Positions 28,458-37,430 of a stretch of 64,000 bases of DNA are shown here, piece after piece. The stretch spans positions 42,945 to 106,944 of the forward strand of contig DVJP01000039.1 in NCBI GenBank assembly GCA_018716725.1, given 5' to 3'. Both the position numbers and the translations under genes were made by a program. Every line of letters begins with the position of its first letter. Within the stretch, counting starts at the first letter, position 1. The notes beneath the pieces were generated by a model. The model was not told the DNA's origin. It saw only the letters and a program-made list of their open reading frames with translations, and searched no databases. This stretch comes from Candidatus Merdivicinus excrementipullorum. Lineage in GTDB: Bacteria > Bacillota > Clostridia > Oscillospirales > Ruminococcaceae.

Positions 28458-28793
28458 ATGAATAAAGAAGAAATTTTGGAAAAAAGCAGGAAAGAAAATA
28501 GGAATAAGGACGTATACGAGCAGGAAGTCTTAAAGCAAGCCAGCAGAAGCGCGGTTGTAGTTCAGATGTCCTTGGCAACCATTTTTTTCGTGACACAAAT
28601 ATTTGCCGGCGGAGGCATCAACTGGGGGCTATGGGCGCTTGTTTTCAGTGCAAATATGACGATTAACTGGGTGAAATATATTAAATTGCACCGTAAATAC
28701 GAACTTGCGATCGCAATCGCCTATACGATAATGGTATCCGTAATGTCCGGATACCACCTCTATAGCCTGATTGTATCTTCCACAATTTTGTAA
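28458..28793 (+). CDS. Small DUF6442-like membrane protein
   Basis: MNKEEILEKSRKENRNKDVYEQEVLKQASRSAVVVQMSL plus three hydrophobic segments; upstream of XRE gene. Confidence 0.7.
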   Translation: MNKEEILEKSRKENRNKDVYEQEVLKQASRSAVVVQMSLATIFFVTQIFAGGGINWGLWALVFSANMTINWVKYIKLHRKYELAIAIAYTIMVSVMSGYHLYSLIVSSTIL

Positions 28794-28806
28794 GGCGGCG
28801 GAAAAT

Positions 28807-29013
28807 ATGGATGATAAACTTGTATTAAAGAATCGTTTGAAAGATGCCAGAGCTGAAAAAAAATTGTCACAGACCCAGTTAGCTGAAATGGTTGGAGTTT
28901 CTCGTAATACCATAAGCTCTATTGAAACAGGGCAATTTAATCCCACTGCGAAATTGGCGTTGATTCTTTGTATTGCCTTAGATAAAAAATTTGAAGATTT
29001 GTTTTATTTTTAA
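28807..29013 (+). CDS. XRE family helix-turn-helix regulator
   Basis: LKNRLKDARAEKKLSQTQLAEMVGVSRNTISSIETGQFNPTAKLALILCIALDKKFEDLFYF. Confidence 0.93.
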   Translation: MDDKLVLKNRLKDARAEKKLSQTQLAEMVGVSRNTISSIETGQFNPTAKLALILCIALDKKFEDLFYF

Positions 29014-29094
29014 AAATACATATTGCGAAAGGCCCCGCTCTGTTCCGGCTGATGGGCAATAGGGGCGGGCAGTACTCCTTGCTGCCCGCCCCTA

Positions 29095-30006
29095 TTATTT
29101 GCGGAACCTGCTCTTTTTCCAGCGGGTTTCCAGGGTTAAAACGCCGTTTTCCAGGGAGGCCGACACCTGGCCCCCCATCTTCTGGCAAAGGGCCTTGACA
29201 ATGGCCAGCCCCAAGCCGGTATTCTGGCCGGTGCGCATCCGGTCGGCAGTAAAGAACCGGTCGAAGATCCGGGCGCAGTCCTCTTTGGTCAGTTCCGGCG
29301 CGGGATTGGAGAAGCAGACAGCCAAGTAATCCGGCTCCTCCCGGCTGGAAATGGCTAAGTAGCCGCCCCCGTGCTTTAAGGCGTTCTGGGTCAGATTCTG
29401 GAATACCCTGGCAATGCCCTGCTTGTCGGCGTAGATGAGGGGCAGGGTTTCCGGAATCAGCAGCTTCGGCTCCATTCCCGCATCCAGGAAATCGGCGTAA
29501 TAATCCGCCGCCATCTGGTAAAGGATGCCCGCCGGATCCAACGGCTCCAGTTCCAGGGCGTACCCTCCGGCCTCCAGCCGGGAAAGGTCGTAAAACCCGC
29601 TCAACAGGGATTGGAGGGACTTGGCCCGGTTTTCGGAAATCTGCAAATACTCCTGGCGTTCCGCCGGGGTGCAGCTATCCTGTTTAAGCAACTGCAAATA
29701 CCCCAAAATGGAGGTCAACGGGGTCCGCAGGTCGTGAGAGATATTGGCGATTTCGTCCCGGCGTTCCTTTTCCGCCTGGGCGTGGGCCTGCTCCGCCTTC
29801 TGCTGGTCGTCCAGCAAATGGTTCACTTCGGCGATGAGCCGTTCCATAAGCCGGTCCGGGGAGGAAAGACGCAGACGCCGCCCTGTCTGGCCCCCGCGAA
29901 TCCGGCGCAGCTCCTCCACCGCGTTTTTTAGATTTTTCCGAGACAAGAGCCAAAGAGCCGCAAAAGCCGCCGCCAAAATGCCAAGTATTACCGTCAGGAC
30001 CAACAT
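29095..30006 (-). CDS. Sensor histidine kinase (orphan next to ABC exporter)
   Basis: EIANISHDLRTPLTSILGYLQLL, LTQNALKHGGG, NTGLGLAIVKALCQKMGG; single N-terminal TM. Confidence 0.92.
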   Translation of the reverse strand: MLVLTVILGILAAAFAALWLLSRKNLKNAVEELRRIRGGQTGRRLRLSSPDRLMERLIAEVNHLLDDQQKAEQAHAQAEKERRDEIANISHDLRTPLTSILGYLQLLKQDSCTPAERQEYLQISENRAKSLQSLLSGFYDLSRLEAGGYALELEPLDPAGILYQMAADYYADFLDAGMEPKLLIPETLPLIYADKQGIARVFQNLTQNALKHGGGYLAISSREEPDYLAVCFSNPAPELTKEDCARIFDRFFTADRMRTGQNTGLGLAIVKALCQKMGGQVSASLENGVLTLETRWKKSRFRK

Positions 30007-30024
30007 CCCGCACCCCTCCTTTCC

Positions 30025-30813
30025 TTATTTTAATTCCCTTCTGAAAAAGCCCAGGTATCCCGCCGCGCTGAACACCGCCGTATATAAAAGCCCGATCCCC
30101 CAGCACCCCGCCAAAAACTCCGGCGTGTAACCGGCGGAAATCCCCGCCGCATATCCGGAAAGCTGCAAAAACCAGGCGGGCAGATAAAACGAGACAGGGT
30201 CGGCAACGGGCAGCGCCGACAGGAAAAGCAGCCCGAAAAATGCCGCGGCCGCGGAAAGAGCCGCGATGACTACGCCGCTTTGGATGGAAAACAGCAGGAA
30301 ATTCAAAAATCCCAGCACCCCCAGCCACAAAGGGATGCAGGCTAACAGATGGAGGAAAAATCCTCCGAGCAGCCCCGGCAGCTCCCCCAAGTCCCAGGGG
30401 AGCAGCAAAAGCCCCGAAACCAGCAAAGAAATCACAGCCACCGCCAATCCCAGCAGGGAATAAAGGAACCCTGCCAGGAGCTTGCCAAAATAGAGCGTCC
30501 CCCGGCCCATTCCCGAGGCCACGGAATTTTTTAAGGTGTGGAACCGCAGTTCATCCCCGAACACCAGGTCGGAGGTAAAAAACACCAGCAGGCATCCAAA
30601 CAGAGGGATCACCGCCGAAAGGTAGCTGAGGCTGTTTGAAAAGAGAAGGGGAGTGTCCGCCTGGCCCTGGTATGTGCGCCAGCTGAAATTGAGGAAAGCA
30701 AATACCGCGTTGGCTCCCACCGGCAGCGCCAGCATCATGAAAAAGAAGACCGCCGAGCCGGTTTTTCGCAGCGCCCGCCACAATTCCCCGTGAATATAAT
30801 TGAGCAAAAACAT
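30025..30813 (-). CDS. ABC transporter permease (paralog 1)
   Basis: MFLLNYIHGELWRALRKTGSAVFFFMMLALPV; FGDELRFHTLKNSVASGMGRGTLYFGKLL shared with neighbours. Confidence 0.85.
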   Translation of the reverse strand: MFLLNYIHGELWRALRKTGSAVFFFMMLALPVGANAVFAFLNFSWRTYQGQADTPLLFSNSLSYLSAVIPLFGCLLVFFTSDLVFGDELRFHTLKNSVASGMGRGTLYFGKLLAGFLYSLLGLAVAVISLLVSGLLLLPWDLGELPGLLGGFFLHLLACIPLWLGVLGFLNFLLFSIQSGVVIAALSAAAAFFGLLFLSALPVADPVSFYLPAWFLQLSGYAAGISAGYTPEFLAGCWGIGLLYTAVFSAAGYLGFFRRELK

Positions 30814-30820
30814 TCCCCTC

Positions 30821-31564
30821 CTATCGAATTTCCCGGCGGCGGAAGAAAAGCCACCCGCCTGCCGCGCACACAGCAAAATAACAGCACCCCACCGCCCAGC
30901 ATTCCAAAACCAAAGCCTTGCTCATAGGCTGGGTCATCATCTTGGCCAGCCATTCCGCCAAATTCAGCTGGGAGATTATCTCCGCCGCCGGAACGTTGAC
31001 AGCCGACAAAATGGGGAAAAGGAATAAGCTTCCGAAGGTTACCGCCGCCACAGCCTGAAGCCCGCTGCGGAAGTTAAAATACAGCAGGTACAAAAGTCCC
31101 AGGGCACCCAGCCAAAGGGGAAGAACCTCCAAAAGCAAAAGTCCCATGCTGTCAAAAATTTCCAGTATGTCCAGGGAAAGAAGCGCCGCCGATGACAGGA
31201 AAAAGGCCGCCAAGGCTAAAATCAGATGCAGGATGGACAGCAAAAGCCCGCTGAGGATTTTCCCCCCGTAAATCACCGGCCGGGAAACCCCTGCCGCCAG
31301 GTGATTTTTTAGGGTGGCGCGGCGCAGTTCATCGGCAAAGGATACATCCACAATCCCAACCAGGAAGAAAATGCCGGCAAAGGGCATCAAAACTGCCACT
31401 ACGCCAACGGTCTGGGTGAAAATATCCCCCATTTGGACCCAGTGAAGGCCGATAAAAATGTAAAGGCTCAGCAGAACCGGCAGCCCCGCCGCCAAAATCA
31501 GAAGGGCTTTTCCCGCCGGACGGTGAAAATACCGCCAAAGCTCCGCGTAAATGAAATTGAGCAT
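30821..31564 (-). CDS. ABC transporter permease (paralog 2)
   Basis: MLNFIYAELWRYFHRPAGKALLIL; FADELRRATLKNHLAAGVSRPVIYGGKILSG. Confidence 0.85.
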   Translation of the reverse strand: MLNFIYAELWRYFHRPAGKALLILAAGLPVLLSLYIFIGLHWVQMGDIFTQTVGVVAVLMPFAGIFFLVGIVDVSFADELRRATLKNHLAAGVSRPVIYGGKILSGLLLSILHLILALAAFFLSSAALLSLDILEIFDSMGLLLLEVLPLWLGALGLLYLLYFNFRSGLQAVAAVTFGSLFLFPILSAVNVPAAEIISQLNLAEWLAKMMTQPMSKALVLECWAVGCCYFAVCAAGGWLFFRRREIR

Positions 31565-31576
31565 CCCCCCACCCCC

Positions 31577-32362
31577 TTACGAAATGTCCCGGCCTCGGAA
31601 TAAAAGCCAGCCTGCGGCGGCGCAGGCCAGGAAATAGCCGCCTCCTACCAGCCAGCATCTTGCCAGAAACAGCCTATCGACCTGCAAATCAGAAAAGTCC
31701 GTCAGAAGCGAGTTTTCCAGGACTACGGAGAAAAAATAAATAATCAGCTGAAGCTGCGCCAAAACCTCCGCCGCATAGACGTTCAGGGAAAGGAGGGCAA
31801 CCATAATCAAAAAGGAGCCAGCCGCCGCGGCAATAGCCGCCACAAGGCCGTTGCGAAAGCTGAAATAGACCAGGTACAGAATCCCCAGCACTCCCAGCCA
31901 TAAGGGGATTATCTCCAAAAACAGAAGCCCCAGCCGCAAAAGCAGCGCCCGGAGTGGAATTCCAAAAGGAAGAAGCAGCATCCCCGCCAGTAAAAAAGAA
32001 CCCCAGGCGCAGGCCAGATGCAGGACAGACAGCAAAATCCCGCTGAGAATCTTGCCGGAATAAACAATCCACCGGGAAAAGCCTGCGGCAACGCTGTTTT
32101 TCATGGTGCCCAGGCGGTTTTCATCTGCAAAAGCCGCGTCCACAATGGCCATGAGGAAAAGGACCCCGGCAAAGGGCATGAGAATCGCCGCTATGGCCCA
32201 GGTATCGGCCAGGGTAATGGGGTTTTCCGAGTCAATCCACCGGTTTCCGCCCCAAACGTACAAAACAAGGGCCGCAGGCAGAACAAAAGACAAAATGAGA
32301 AGCGCTTTTCCCGCCGGACGGCGGAAATACCGCCAAAGCTCCGCTTTCAGGTAGTTTAACAT
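31577..32362 (-). CDS. ABC transporter permease (paralog 3)
   Basis: MLNYLKAELWRYFRRPAGKALLILS; FADENRLGTMKNSVAAGFSRWIVYSGKILSG. Confidence 0.85.
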   Translation of the reverse strand: MLNYLKAELWRYFRRPAGKALLILSFVLPAALVLYVWGGNRWIDSENPITLADTWAIAAILMPFAGVLFLMAIVDAAFADENRLGTMKNSVAAGFSRWIVYSGKILSGILLSVLHLACAWGSFLLAGMLLLPFGIPLRALLLRLGLLFLEIIPLWLGVLGILYLVYFSFRNGLVAAIAAAAGSFLIMVALLSLNVYAAEVLAQLQLIIYFFSVVLENSLLTDFSDLQVDRLFLARCWLVGGGYFLACAAAGWLLFRGRDIS

Positions 32363-32394
32363 GGGGCGCCTTCTTTCCTGGTGTAATGGATGAA

Positions 32395-32672
32395 TCAAAC
32401 AGCACAGAGGCGAACACTGTCCGCCTCTATCCATTGGCTATATAGGTTCGCCCCTACAATACCGACGAACCGTTCGTATGGCAGGGGCCGGGTCCCCCGG
32501 CCCGCGTTTTTCGGAAATGCTCCAATCTTTTATGCGGGTCGGACAACCCGGCCCCACAATACATGTAGATATCGTTTCGGGGAACCTGTGCCGAAAACGG
32601 CGGTTCATCCCGCCGTTCACGAGTCCAACGCGGGGTACAACGACCGCGGCGGATTGGCCGCCCGGCCTCCGG
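32395..32672. repeat. Degenerate TGTAGGGG-type unit and second-class hairpins inside the ABC operon
   Basis: GGCAGGGGCCGGGTCCCCCGGCCCGCG...GCGGGTCGGACAACCCGGCCCCACA 32480-32558; GCGGCGGATTGGCCGC and GGCCTCCGGG palindromes downstream. Confidence 0.7.
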
Positions 32673-32673
32673 G

Positions 32674-33450
32674 CTATTTAACTTCCTTGCGGGAAAAGCC
32701 GATATACCCGGCAATGAGAAAAATGGCGGTAAATACCATGCCGGTGATCCAGCAGGTAATGAGAAAGGCAGGGTCTTCGGCGGCCGCGCCTTTGGCCAGC
32801 TCATCCAGCCGGCTGGTAATGAGAAGGCTGCGGATCTGCCCGAAAATTTCCTTCTGGGTCATAAAAGCGGTGAGTCTCAGAAGGCTAGTGGGTACCACGA
32901 AAATTCCAATAAAGGAAAACGCCGCCAGGTTTGTGCTGGGGATATTGGAATACAATGCCACGGACAGGGCTGCGCCTGCAATCCAAAGGGGAATGCAGCC
33001 GGCCAGCATCATGCCGAAGGAAACCATGGTTTCCTGGAATTCCGGCCCGATGCCCAGCATCACTGCGCTGAGTCCAAAAGCAACGGCCAGCAGGGCCACC
33101 ATCATGATACAGCAGAAAATCAGGCTGTTGATGAATTTCCCCAGGTAGACCGTAATGCGGGGGGTACCGCAAAAGAGCGTATTGCGCATGGTTTGGACCT
33201 TATGCTCCTCTGAGAAGGTCATATCTCCGATGAGCAGGGTAAAATATAATCCGATGGAGGGCAGGAACTGGATAAAGAACAGGAACAGGAATTCCGTGTG
33301 GGCCATTTGGGAGGGATCGTCAATGGTAGAATTGGCGTAAGCGAACAGGGAAACAACTCCCAGCAGCACCAAGGCGCAGACGCCCAAGGTCCAGTAAAGG
33401 TACCGGCGGCGGACGGTGCGGAACATTTCAGCGGAAAGATAGTGTGTCAT
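32674..33450 (-). CDS. ABC transporter permease (paralog 4)
   Basis: MTHYLSAEMFRTVRRRYLYWTLGVCALVLLG; FSEEHKVQTMRNTLFCGTPRITVYLGKFI. Confidence 0.85.
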   Translation of the reverse strand: MTHYLSAEMFRTVRRRYLYWTLGVCALVLLGVVSLFAYANSTIDDPSQMAHTEFLFLFFIQFLPSIGLYFTLLIGDMTFSEEHKVQTMRNTLFCGTPRITVYLGKFINSLIFCCIMMVALLAVAFGLSAVMLGIGPEFQETMVSFGMMLAGCIPLWIAGAALSVALYSNIPSTNLAAFSFIGIFVVPTSLLRLTAFMTQKEIFGQIRSLLITSRLDELAKGAAAEDPAFLITCWITGMVFTAIFLIAGYIGFSRKEVK

Positions 33451-34361
33451 GCTTGTTTCCCTCCCATCAAATTCAGGAAGTAATCCTCCAGGTTGGAACT
33501 GCGGGTGTCGATGGACAGCAGGGCTACGCCGCCGTTTACCAGCATCCGGGAAATGGTCTGGGGGTCTTCCATGTGGCTGTACAGACGGATGACGTTGCCG
33601 GGCAGCACCTCATATTCGGCGGAACCCAGGGTGTCCAGCAAGGTGGCCGCCATGGGGGCGTTGTCCACCCGGATTTCCAAACAGCTGCGGCATTTGTCGT
33701 GGATGGCCTGGGCGGAGGTCTGTTCCAGCAGACGCCCCTGGTCCATAAAGGCGAAATCCGTGGCAAGGTTTGCAAGCTCGCTTAAAATGTGGCTGGAAAT
33801 CATAATGGTGGTGCCGTGCTCCCGGTTCATCTGAAGCAGGACGTCCCGGAATTCCACGATGCCCATGGGGTCCAGGCCGTTAATGGGTTCGTCCAGAACC
33901 AGGAAGTCGGGGTTGCCCAGAAGCGCCAAGGCAAGGCCCAGCCGCTGTTTCATGCCAAGGGAGAAGTTTTTGAATTTCTTTTTGCCGGTATCCGCCAAGC
34001 CAACCTGGGCCAGAAGCCGGTCCACGTTTTCAGCGCCGGGGATTCCCCGCTGGATGCGGTAAAACTCCAAGTTGTCGTGGGCGGTCAGGTACGGGAAAAA
34101 GCTTGGGGTTTCCACCATGCAGCCGATGCGGCGGCGCATTTTGCCAAGGTTATGCTCCCCGGTCTGGCCAAAGAGGGAGAATTCGCCGGAGGTGGGGAAC
34201 GTCTGGCCGGTAATCATCCGGATGAGGGTGGTTTTGCCTGCGCCGTTCTTGCCCACCAGGCCGAAAATCTGGCCGGGGCGGATGTCTAACGTCACATGGT
34301 CCACAGCCAGGTCCCGGTACCGCTTGGTGAGTTCCCGGGAGGAGAAAATGGTTTCTTCCAT
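33447..34361 (-). CDS. ABC transporter ATP-binding protein
   Basis: VGKNGAGKTTLIRM Walker A; LSLGMKQRLGLALALLGNPDFLVLDEPINGLDP signature/Walker B. Confidence 0.95.
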   Translation of the reverse strand: MEETIFSSRELTKRYRDLAVDHVTLDIRPGQIFGLVGKNGAGKTTLIRMITGQTFPTSGEFSLFGQTGEHNLGKMRRRIGCMVETPSFFPYLTAHDNLEFYRIQRGIPGAENVDRLLAQVGLADTGKKKFKNFSLGMKQRLGLALALLGNPDFLVLDEPINGLDPMGIVEFRDVLLQMNREHGTTIMISSHILSELANLATDFAFMDQGRLLEQTSAQAIHDKCRSCLEIRVDNAPMAATLLDTLGSAEYEVLPGNVIRLYSHMEDPQTISRMLVNGGVALLSIDTRSSNLEDYFLNLMGGKQA

Positions 34362-34459
34362 AGGAGTCCTTCCTTTCAACTGAGGGATTTTCTTTACAGT
34401 GATCAGTATACCGCACCGGTTGTAAGATGAACTAAAGAAAACATTAAACAATTCTTAAA

Positions 34460-34735
34460 TCAGCGGCGAGCCGCCGCTGGCAATTCGCCGCGGCTGTACA
34501 GCCTCGCGCTGGACTTCGGCTGTGCACACATCGTGAATAAATTCACGATTCAGGTTGCGCCTCTGGCAGAGATTCCCCGATATACAAAGAAATATTCCGG
34601 CGGCGGGGAAACCCCGCTGTTTGTCGGCAAGCTTGCTTGACGACGCGGCGCGGCCGCACAGCGCCGAACCAACTGCATAAGCCGCTGTGCGTCGTAAGTT
34701 TTACGACAGCGACAGAGGCTTGACTATGTTGTCTC
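34460..34735. repeat. Mosaic of small palindromes (second repeat class)
   Basis: AGCGGCGAGCCGCCGCTGGCAATTCGCCGCGGC, GGCTGTACAGCC, TCGTGAAT-AA-ATTCACGA, GCGGGGAAACCCCGC, GTCGTAA-GTT-TTACGAC. Confidence 0.75.
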
Positions 34736-34766
34736 CTATCGTTTTCCAGAACGTTCCGGAATATTT

Positions 34767-34966
34767 TGTAGGGGACGGGTTTCCCGTCCCGCCGTTTTTT
34801 TGTAAAACCCATTGGAAACAGAATTGTAAGGGACGATGCCTGCATCGTCCCGGGATTTTTCCGAAATCCATCAAAAAAGGATGGGCGGATATGGGCATCC
34901 GCCCCTACAAATTTTCCAGAATCCTTTCCATGAAATTGTAGGGACGCCCACAAGGGGCGCCCCTAC
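34767..34966. repeat. TGTAGGGG-type stem-variable hairpin repeats
   Basis: Half unit at 34767, full unit TGTAAGGGACGATGCCTGCATCGTCCC...GGGCGGATATGGGCATCCGCCCCTACA 34825-34909, single hairpin TTGTAGGGACGCCCACAAGGGGCGCCCCTAC near 34936. Confidence 0.85.
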
Positions 34967-34991
34967 GGGTTTTACATATTCCGGTATCCCG

Positions 34992-36944
34992 TTAGTCCGC
35001 CGCAAATTCGGAGATCTTCGTCCGGATCATGGAGAGGAATTCTTCCACGCTCATGCTGCCCAAATCGCCGTTTGCACGGGAACGGGGAGCAACGGCGCCG
35101 TCCTCCACCTCTTTGTCGCCGATAATCAGCATAAAGGGAATCTTTTCCATCTGTGCTTCCCGGATCTTGTAGCCGATCTTCTCGCTGCGCAGGTCGGTGG
35201 ATACCCGCAGCCCGGCGGCTTTCATGACTTTCTCCAGTTCCTGGCAGCGTTCCGCGGCACGGTCGGTGACAGGCAGCAGACGGACCTGCTCCGGCGCAAT
35301 CCAGATGGGCAGAGCGCCGGCGAATTTCTCCAGCATCAGGGCCAGGGTGCGCTCATAGCAGCCGATGGAGGTGCGGTGGATAATATACGGCGTTTTCTTC
35401 TGGCCGTCGGTGTCCACATATTCCATGCCGAATTTCTGAGCCAGGAGCATATCGATCTGGATGGTAATGAGGGTGTCCTCCTTGCCGTGGACGTTCTTGA
35501 TCTGAATGTCCAGTTTGGGGCCGTAGAAAGCGGCTTCGTCAATGCCGATGGAGTATTTCAGGCCGATATGGTCCAAAATCTTCTGCATGGCAGACTGGGC
35601 TTTTTCCCACTGTTCGGGGGTTCCTTCGTATTTGTTGCCGGGGTTTTTGGGATCCCATTGGGAGAACCGGTAGGAAACGTCGTCGGAAAGGCCCACGCAT
35701 TTGAGCATATAGTTAGCCAATTCCAGGCTTCTGCGGAACTCCTCCTCCAGCTGTTCGGGGCGGAGAATGATATGGCCTTCGGAGATGGTGAACTGGCGGA
35801 CGCGGATAAGGCCGTGCATCTCGCCGGAATCCTCGTTGCGGAACAGGGTGGAGGTTTCGCCCAGGCGCATGGGCAGGTCACGGTAGGAACGAGCCCTGTT
35901 TAAGAACACCTGGTACTGGAAGGGGCAGGTCATGGGGCGGAGAGCGAAGCATTCCTTGGTTTCATCGTGGGGGTCGCCCAAAATGAACATGCCGTCCAGG
36001 TAGTGGTCCCAGTGGCCGGAAATCTTATAAAGCTCCCGTTTTGCCATATAGGGGGTTTTGGTGCGGACATAGCCCCATTCGTTGTCCTCGGTATCCTCTA
36101 CAAACCGCTGAAGGGTCTGGATGACTTTCGCGCCTTTGGGCAGGAGGATAGGCAGGCCCTGGCCGATAACGTCCACCGTGGTGAAGTATTCCAGCTGGCG
36201 GCCGATGACGTTGTGATCCCGCTTTTTGGCCTCCTCGATCATTTTCAGGTGTTCTTCCAGTTCGGAGGCTTTGGGGAAGGAAACGCCGTAAACCCGGCAG
36301 AGCTGGCGGTTCTTGGAATCGCCCCGCCAGTAAGCGCCGGTGGTGGCCGTCAATTTAAAGGCCTTCACCGCGCCCAAGTCCATCAGATGAGGGCCGGCGC
36401 ACAGCTCGGTGAACTCGCCCTGCTTGTAGAAGGAGATTTCGTCCCCCTGCTCGGCATGCTCGGCAATCAGTTCCACCTTGTAAGGCTCGCCTTTTTCCTC
36501 CATGAGCTTTGTCGCTTCAGCGGGAGAAAGGGTGAACCGCTCAATGGCGGGTTTTTCCTTGACGATTTTCTTCATCTCAGCTTCCAAAGCCTTCAAATCT
36601 TCAGGGGTGAAAGGCTTTTCCGCGTCAAAATCGTAGTAGAACCCGGTGTCGATAGCCGGGCCGATGGCCAGCTTCACATTGGGGAACAGGCGTTTCACGG
36701 CCTGGGCCAGGATATGGGAAGTGGTGTGCCAGAAGGTTTTTTTGCCGTCCTCGTCGGCAAAGGTGAGGATTTCCAGGGAAGCGTCGCTGTCAATGACAGT
36801 GCGCAGGTCTTTTACTTCCCCATTGATTTTGCAGGCGCAGGCGGCCCGGTAAAGGCCCATGCTCAGGTCCTTGCAGACGTCCGCTGCGGAAATAGGCGCG
36901 TCGTAGCTTTTGACGCTGCCGTCTTTTAAAGTGATGTTTACCAT
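34992..36944 (-). CDS. thrS: Threonyl-tRNA synthetase
   Basis: TGS domain, FWHTTSHILAQAVKRLFPN, MTCPFQYQVFLNRARSYRDLPMRLGE, HRTSIGCYERTLALMLEKFAGALPIWIAPEQVR. Confidence 0.97.
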   Translation of the reverse strand: MVNITLKDGSVKSYDAPISAADVCKDLSMGLYRAACACKINGEVKDLRTVIDSDASLEILTFADEDGKKTFWHTTSHILAQAVKRLFPNVKLAIGPAIDTGFYYDFDAEKPFTPEDLKALEAEMKKIVKEKPAIERFTLSPAEATKLMEEKGEPYKVELIAEHAEQGDEISFYKQGEFTELCAGPHLMDLGAVKAFKLTATTGAYWRGDSKNRQLCRVYGVSFPKASELEEHLKMIEEAKKRDHNVIGRQLEYFTTVDVIGQGLPILLPKGAKVIQTLQRFVEDTEDNEWGYVRTKTPYMAKRELYKISGHWDHYLDGMFILGDPHDETKECFALRPMTCPFQYQVFLNRARSYRDLPMRLGETSTLFRNEDSGEMHGLIRVRQFTISEGHIILRPEQLEEEFRRSLELANYMLKCVGLSDDVSYRFSQWDPKNPGNKYEGTPEQWEKAQSAMQKILDHIGLKYSIGIDEAAFYGPKLDIQIKNVHGKEDTLITIQIDMLLAQKFGMEYVDTDGQKKTPYIIHRTSIGCYERTLALMLEKFAGALPIWIAPEQVRLLPVTDRAAERCQELEKVMKAAGLRVSTDLRSEKIGYKIREAQMEKIPFMLIIGDKEVEDGAVAPRSRANGDLGSMSVEEFLSMIRTKISEFAAD

Positions 36945-37101
36945 AAAAAATCTTCCTTTCTAAAATAAGCGGTAATCTTGGTTGGAAAGCCCCCGCCTTC
37001 TGCCTTTCAGCAGCGGCGGAGGCGGCTGGTTCGCCGTCCCGCCCGGGGACGCATTGTTTGACGGAAAAACATCTTCCAGCCTCCTTTCCAAAATAAAAAA
37101 C

Positions 37102-37335
37102 GCCTCATCCCAAAACTGGGATGAAGCATTAAGCTCCACGGTTCCACCCGGATTACAGCCCAACAAAAGGGCTGTCACTCGTCGGCAGGATAACGGCTGC
37201 CAGCCGTTGCGGTTCACCGCACCCTCCCAGGCGGTATCGGAAAATCCTGCTTCCGGGAACGCTTGCAGCCGGCGGCGTTCCTCTCTGGGCGGAAGAGCTG
37301 GCGGATGATCCGCTTCCTGTTCGATGGTTTATGAT
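37102..37335 (-). promoter_or_regulatory. T-box leader of thrS including terminator
   Basis: Minus strand has T-box core GGGTGGAACCGTGGAG followed by hairpin CTTCATCCCAGTTTTGGGATGAGGCGTTTTTTATTTT; plausible ACC specifier in CCGATACCGCC. Confidence 0.88.
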
Positions 37336-37341
37336 ATGTTT

Positions 37342-37370
37342 ATTTTAGCACCCTGTTTCTTTTCTGTCAA
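37342..37370 (-). promoter_or_regulatory. Promoter TTGACA-N17-TAAAAT for thrS T-box transcript
   Basis: Reverse complement of 37342-37370. Confidence 0.75.
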
Positions 37371-37430
37371 GGGGAGGAAACGACAGAAATGCCCGCAGGA
37401 GAAGAAAATAAAATGGCGGAACACACAAAA

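Noticed and set aside
29014-29094. Missing response regulator for the ABC-exporter kinase
   Set aside because: Checked the gaps beside the kinase and around the operon; too short or filled with repeats, so no hidden regulator ORF
32390-33148. 252-aa plus-strand ORF
   Set aside because: Starts in the repeat block and runs antisense to permease 4; peptide reflects repeat translation
34543-34953. 136-aa ORF and neighbours
   Set aside because: Lie entirely within palindromic repeats; no RBS or conserved motif
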